Positions 61,680 through 64,000 of a stretch of DNA of 64,000 nt are shown here, piece by piece (position 1 is the first letter of the stretch; the number at the start of each line of letters is the position of its first letter). Location of the stretch: the NCBI RefSeq assembly GCF_000011065.1, contig NC_004663.1, positions 5,332,001 to 5,396,000 of the forward strand, written 5' to 3'. Position numbers and translations under genes: made by a program. Origin of the DNA: Bacteroides thetaiotaomicron VPI-5482 (GTDB lineage: Bacteria; Bacteroidota; Bacteroidia; Bacteroidales; Bacteroidaceae). The notes under the pieces were generated by a model. It was not told where the DNA came from and did not search any database. It saw only the letters and a program-made list of their open reading frames with translations.

Positions 61680-63284
61680 ATGGTAACTCCAGTCTTTTTC
61701 AGACGTTACCTGGTACAATATCCTTTTTGTGCTTGTCTTTTATTTTTAGGGGCGTGTACCGATGTCAAAGGGTTTACTAATATGGAGTTAGGTCCCTATG
61801 CGAAAGGACCAGAGGTATTAAAGGCTTTCCCTACAGCTGAAGGCTTCGGTAAAAATGCTACGGGAGGTCGTGGAGGAAAAGTCGTTATAGTGACCAATAC
61901 CAACGATGACGGAGAAGGCTCTTTTAGATGGGCATTGCAGCAATGCTCACAAAACGAAGCAACTACTGTTGTTTTTGCAGTTTCGGGCAAAATAGAATTA
62001 AAGTCGGAAATCCGTTGCAAAGCTAAGAACTTCACGCTGGCTGGACAAACAGCTCCCGGTGATGGTGTTTGCATCATTAAGAATGAAATAAATTTTGGTG
62101 GTTCGGAGAACTTTATTATTCGGCATATGCGTTTTCGTGTCGGTGAAAAAGATGCGAGTGGAAAGGAACATAATGCTGCCTGTCTGCGAGTGGAAAATGC
62201 GAATAACTTTATAATTGACCATTGTTCCTTCAGCTGGGCTAGTGAAGAGAATACCGATTTTATTGATACTCATTTTTCTACAGTGCAATGGTGCATTTCC
62301 AGCGAGGGGCTTTATTATTCGGTCAATAAAAAAGGTGCACGTGCTTATGGTGGTGCGTGGGGAGGAACTTCATCTACTTATCACCATAATCTGTTTGCTC
62401 ATTGTAATAGCCGGACGCCATTGATGAATGGCGCACGGGGGAAGGATCCCGGACAGGATATCGTTGTTTATATGGAATATATTAATAATGTGAATTATAA
62501 TTGGGGCAGTCAAATGGCTACTTATGGAGGTATGGACGAGTCTCAGGATCCGGAACATCATGGATGGTCATGTAATTTTGTGAATAATTATTATAAACCG
62601 GGGCCCGCTACGACAGCCCGGGTAAAAGAACTGAAATTCTTCCGGCAATCAAGCGCCCGTGAACCCAATAAGGCACCTTTGCGTGCCGTTTCAAAGTGGT
62701 ACTTTCATGGTAATGTAATGGAGGGTAATTCTCAACTGACTTCCGACAATTGGGAAGGTGTATATACGGATGGTAATTATCCTTATTCTATCGATGAGAT
62801 GAAAGCTTCTTCTTTCATTATTCCTTCAGGGAAAGAGAATTATGAACAATATTGGTTCGACTGGGAATCATACACTTTATCTGACCAATATGAATCTGCG
62901 GAGAAAGCTTATCAATCTGTGTTGGCTGATAAAAGTGGTGCCGGCGCATTTCCCCGTGATAAAGTAGATGTGCGTATTGTAAAAGAAGTGAAGAGCGGAC
63001 TTTGTACTTATACAGGAGCCGGAGACGCCAATAGTGGTGCTATCCCGGGCATAATAAATAGCCCGGATGAGGCTGAAGGTCTGGATGGACTGACGTATAA
63101 AACCAGCGGAACCATTACGGATACGGATCAGGATGGCATGGATGATGCCTGGGAGAAAAAGGTTGGTTTGGACCCTGCTAATCCGGAAGACCGTAACAGG
63201 ACAACAGAGGTTGGTTATACAGCTTTGGAAGTATATCTTAATAGTCTGGTAGATGAAAGTATTTCCTACAACTTTAAGAAGTGA
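61680..63284 (+). CDS. PL1-type pectate lyase lipoprotein, divergent
   Basis: This 534-residue lyase starts MVTPVFFRRYLVQYPF with lipobox LFLGAC (Cys26); an upstream ATG at 61605 adds 25 residues before the signal and is less likely. The PL1 beta-helix is seen in FPTAEGFGKNATGGRGG, LAGQTAPGDGVCI, RHMRFRVG, NFIIDHCSFSWASEEN, ARAYGGAWGG and Arg245 in SRTPLMNGAR. Compared with the tandem PL1 pair, the residue after the catalytic RTP is Leu rather than Arg, so specificity may differ. A calcium-type DTDQDGMDDAWE motif is near the C-terminus. The FN3 lipoprotein gene follows 29 bp downstream. Confidence 0.88.
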   Translation: MVTPVFFRRYLVQYPFCACLLFLGACTDVKGFTNMELGPYAKGPEVLKAFPTAEGFGKNATGGRGGKVVIVTNTNDDGEGSFRWALQQCSQNEATTVVFAVSGKIELKSEIRCKAKNFTLAGQTAPGDGVCIIKNEINFGGSENFIIRHMRFRVGEKDASGKEHNAACLRVENANNFIIDHCSFSWASEENTDFIDTHFSTVQWCISSEGLYYSVNKKGARAYGGAWGGTSSTYHHNLFAHCNSRTPLMNGARGKDPGQDIVVYMEYINNVNYNWGSQMATYGGMDESQDPEHHGWSCNFVNNYYKPGPATTARVKELKFFRQSSAREPNKAPLRAVSKWYFHGNVMEGNSQLTSDNWEGVYTDGNYPYSIDEMKASSFIIPSGKENYEQYWFDWESYTLSDQYESAEKAYQSVLADKSGAGAFPRDKVDVRIVKEVKSGLCTYTGAGDANSGAIPGIINSPDEAEGLDGLTYKTSGTITDTDQDGMDDAWEKKVGLDPANPEDRNRTTEVGYTALEVYLNSLVDESISYNFKK

Positions 63285-63313
63285 AATCAGTGTTAATATT
63301 AAAATAGAATGCT

Positions 63314-64000
63314 ATGAATTTATTGAAATTAATGACAGTAGGGTGCCTGTTAAGTTGTTTTTCAGGACTGATGACAAGCTGTTCGGACGATGATGATGCC
63401 GGCTCAAAAGTATTGTTACGACCGGTTACTGCTATGGAGATAGTGCAAAACAAGGCATATCTTAGTTGGAAAAGCGTAGAAGGAGCGACCGAATATATCG
63501 TCGAGGTGTATAAGGTGGTGGATAAAGGGGAAGAACTTTATAAGACGGAGACCGTGCCGGGTGACCGTTCTTCCTGTGTGATAGATTTAGACTGGGAAGA
63601 AAACTACAAGTTTAAGGTGAAATGTGAAGGTAACGGAAGGCTGTCCGGTTATTGGGAAACAGAGGTGACGGGTATTCTTTACCGCCCTTTGTCGATAGAG
63701 TTAGGAGAAGCTCGTACTATAGATACACAGGCTCTTATTTCGTGGACGCCTAATGATACTGTTGTGATTACAGCTCTGACTGCTGTTCCGATGGGGCTGG
63801 AGACTGTTAATTCTCAAGATATAAAGGTTTATAACGTTTCTTCCGAAGAATATCTGGCCGGCTCCAAAATCATAGATGATTTAACTCCGGAGACTTCTTA
63901 TCGTGTTAGTTTATATTCGGGTGAGGAACAGAACTCGGATACTTATCAGGCACGCATAGAAGTAAAGACAGCTGTAACCGAAAATCTGGATGAAGATTAT
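63314..64000 (+). CDS. Surface lipoprotein with FN3-like domains (3' end outside window)
   Basis: The first 229 codons of a lipoprotein are present and the frame is open at the window edge. The signal has lipobox LMTSC (Cys23) followed by SDDDDAG. Residues ~34-115 form an FN3-like domain (VTAMEIVQNKAYLSWKSVEG, ATEYIVEVYKVV) and a second Ig-like segment follows (SIELGEARTIDTQALISWTP). The layout matches the first part of the lipoprotein at 49274-50857 (SYVIEVFK equivalent), so it is probably its counterpart in a second SusCD set to the right. It is likely co-transcribed with the lyase. Confidence 0.85.
   Translation, partial: MNLLKLMTVGCLLSCFSGLMTSCSDDDDAGSKVLLRPVTAMEIVQNKAYLSWKSVEGATEYIVEVYKVVDKGEELYKTETVPGDRSSCVIDLDWEENYKFKVKCEGNGRLSGYWETEVTGILYRPLSIELGEARTIDTQALISWTPNDTVVITALTAVPMGLETVNSQDIKVYNVSSEEYLAGSKIIDDLTPETSYRVSLYSGEEQNSDTYQARIEVKTAVTENLDEDY

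Overview
The window is a chromosomal segment of a Bacteroides species. Evidence: several SusC/SusD pairs, a one-piece hybrid two-component sensor (HTCS), TAnnTTTG-type promoter boxes, few Shine-Dalgarno sites, a MurF-alanine racemase fusion, and A/T-rich intergenic DNA. From memory, and not checked against any database, the gene order from about 39.4 kb to the end resembles the homogalacturonan (pectin) locus of B. thetaiotaomicron (around BT_4108-BT_4124), so a close relative of that species is likely.

Region 1 (1-21.07 kb, all +) is the right part of a glycan utilisation locus: the end of a SusD gene, two small surface-lipoprotein candidates (DUF5004, DUF4961), SusC, SusD and a second SusC without a following SusD, then a strong terminator and a fresh promoter. 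An enzyme block follows: SASA-type O-acetylesterase, two GH92 alpha-mannosidases, GH130, GH43 and an SGNH hydrolase. The set points to an acetylated or decorated mannose-containing glycan.

Region 2 (21.08-35.28 kb) is core genome. dxs-trkA-trkH lies on the - strand. GSCFA protein, murF-alr, tatA, tatC and a Dna2-like helicase-nuclease lie on the +. It also holds three palindromic arrays of 7-bp repeats (one in frame inside murF), a possible free-standing 29-codon gene with its own promoter and terminator, and a short RNA candidate near 35.0 kb.

Region 3 (35.28-64 kb) is a pectin locus. On the - strand are a hexuronate-type MFS transporter, a KduI isomerase carrying a signal peptide, and a GatC-type EIIC membrane protein. 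On the + are GH105, a CE8 pectin methylesterase, a CE12-CE8 fusion and an HTCS regulator. On the - follow two PL1 pectate lyases, SusC, SusD and a surface lipoprotein. An embedded + pair (LiaF-like membrane protein and LytTR regulator) precedes a third PL1 lyase and the start of another FN3-type lipoprotein, which suggests a second SusCD set beyond the window. Together these would de-esterify pectin, cut it, import oligomers, remove the unsaturated sugar and isomerise it.

The most useful new observation is a 36-bp, two-half-site box placed exactly 20 bp upstream of the -7 element at two pectin promoters (first PL1 and SusC). A weaker copy sits at the same spacing before GH105. It is a candidate HTCS operator. 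A 540-bp non-coding element downstream of the HTCS gene, with inverted 14-mers around a 6 x 22-bp tandem array, is unexplained. No rRNA, tRNA, CRISPR array or insertion sequence was recognised.
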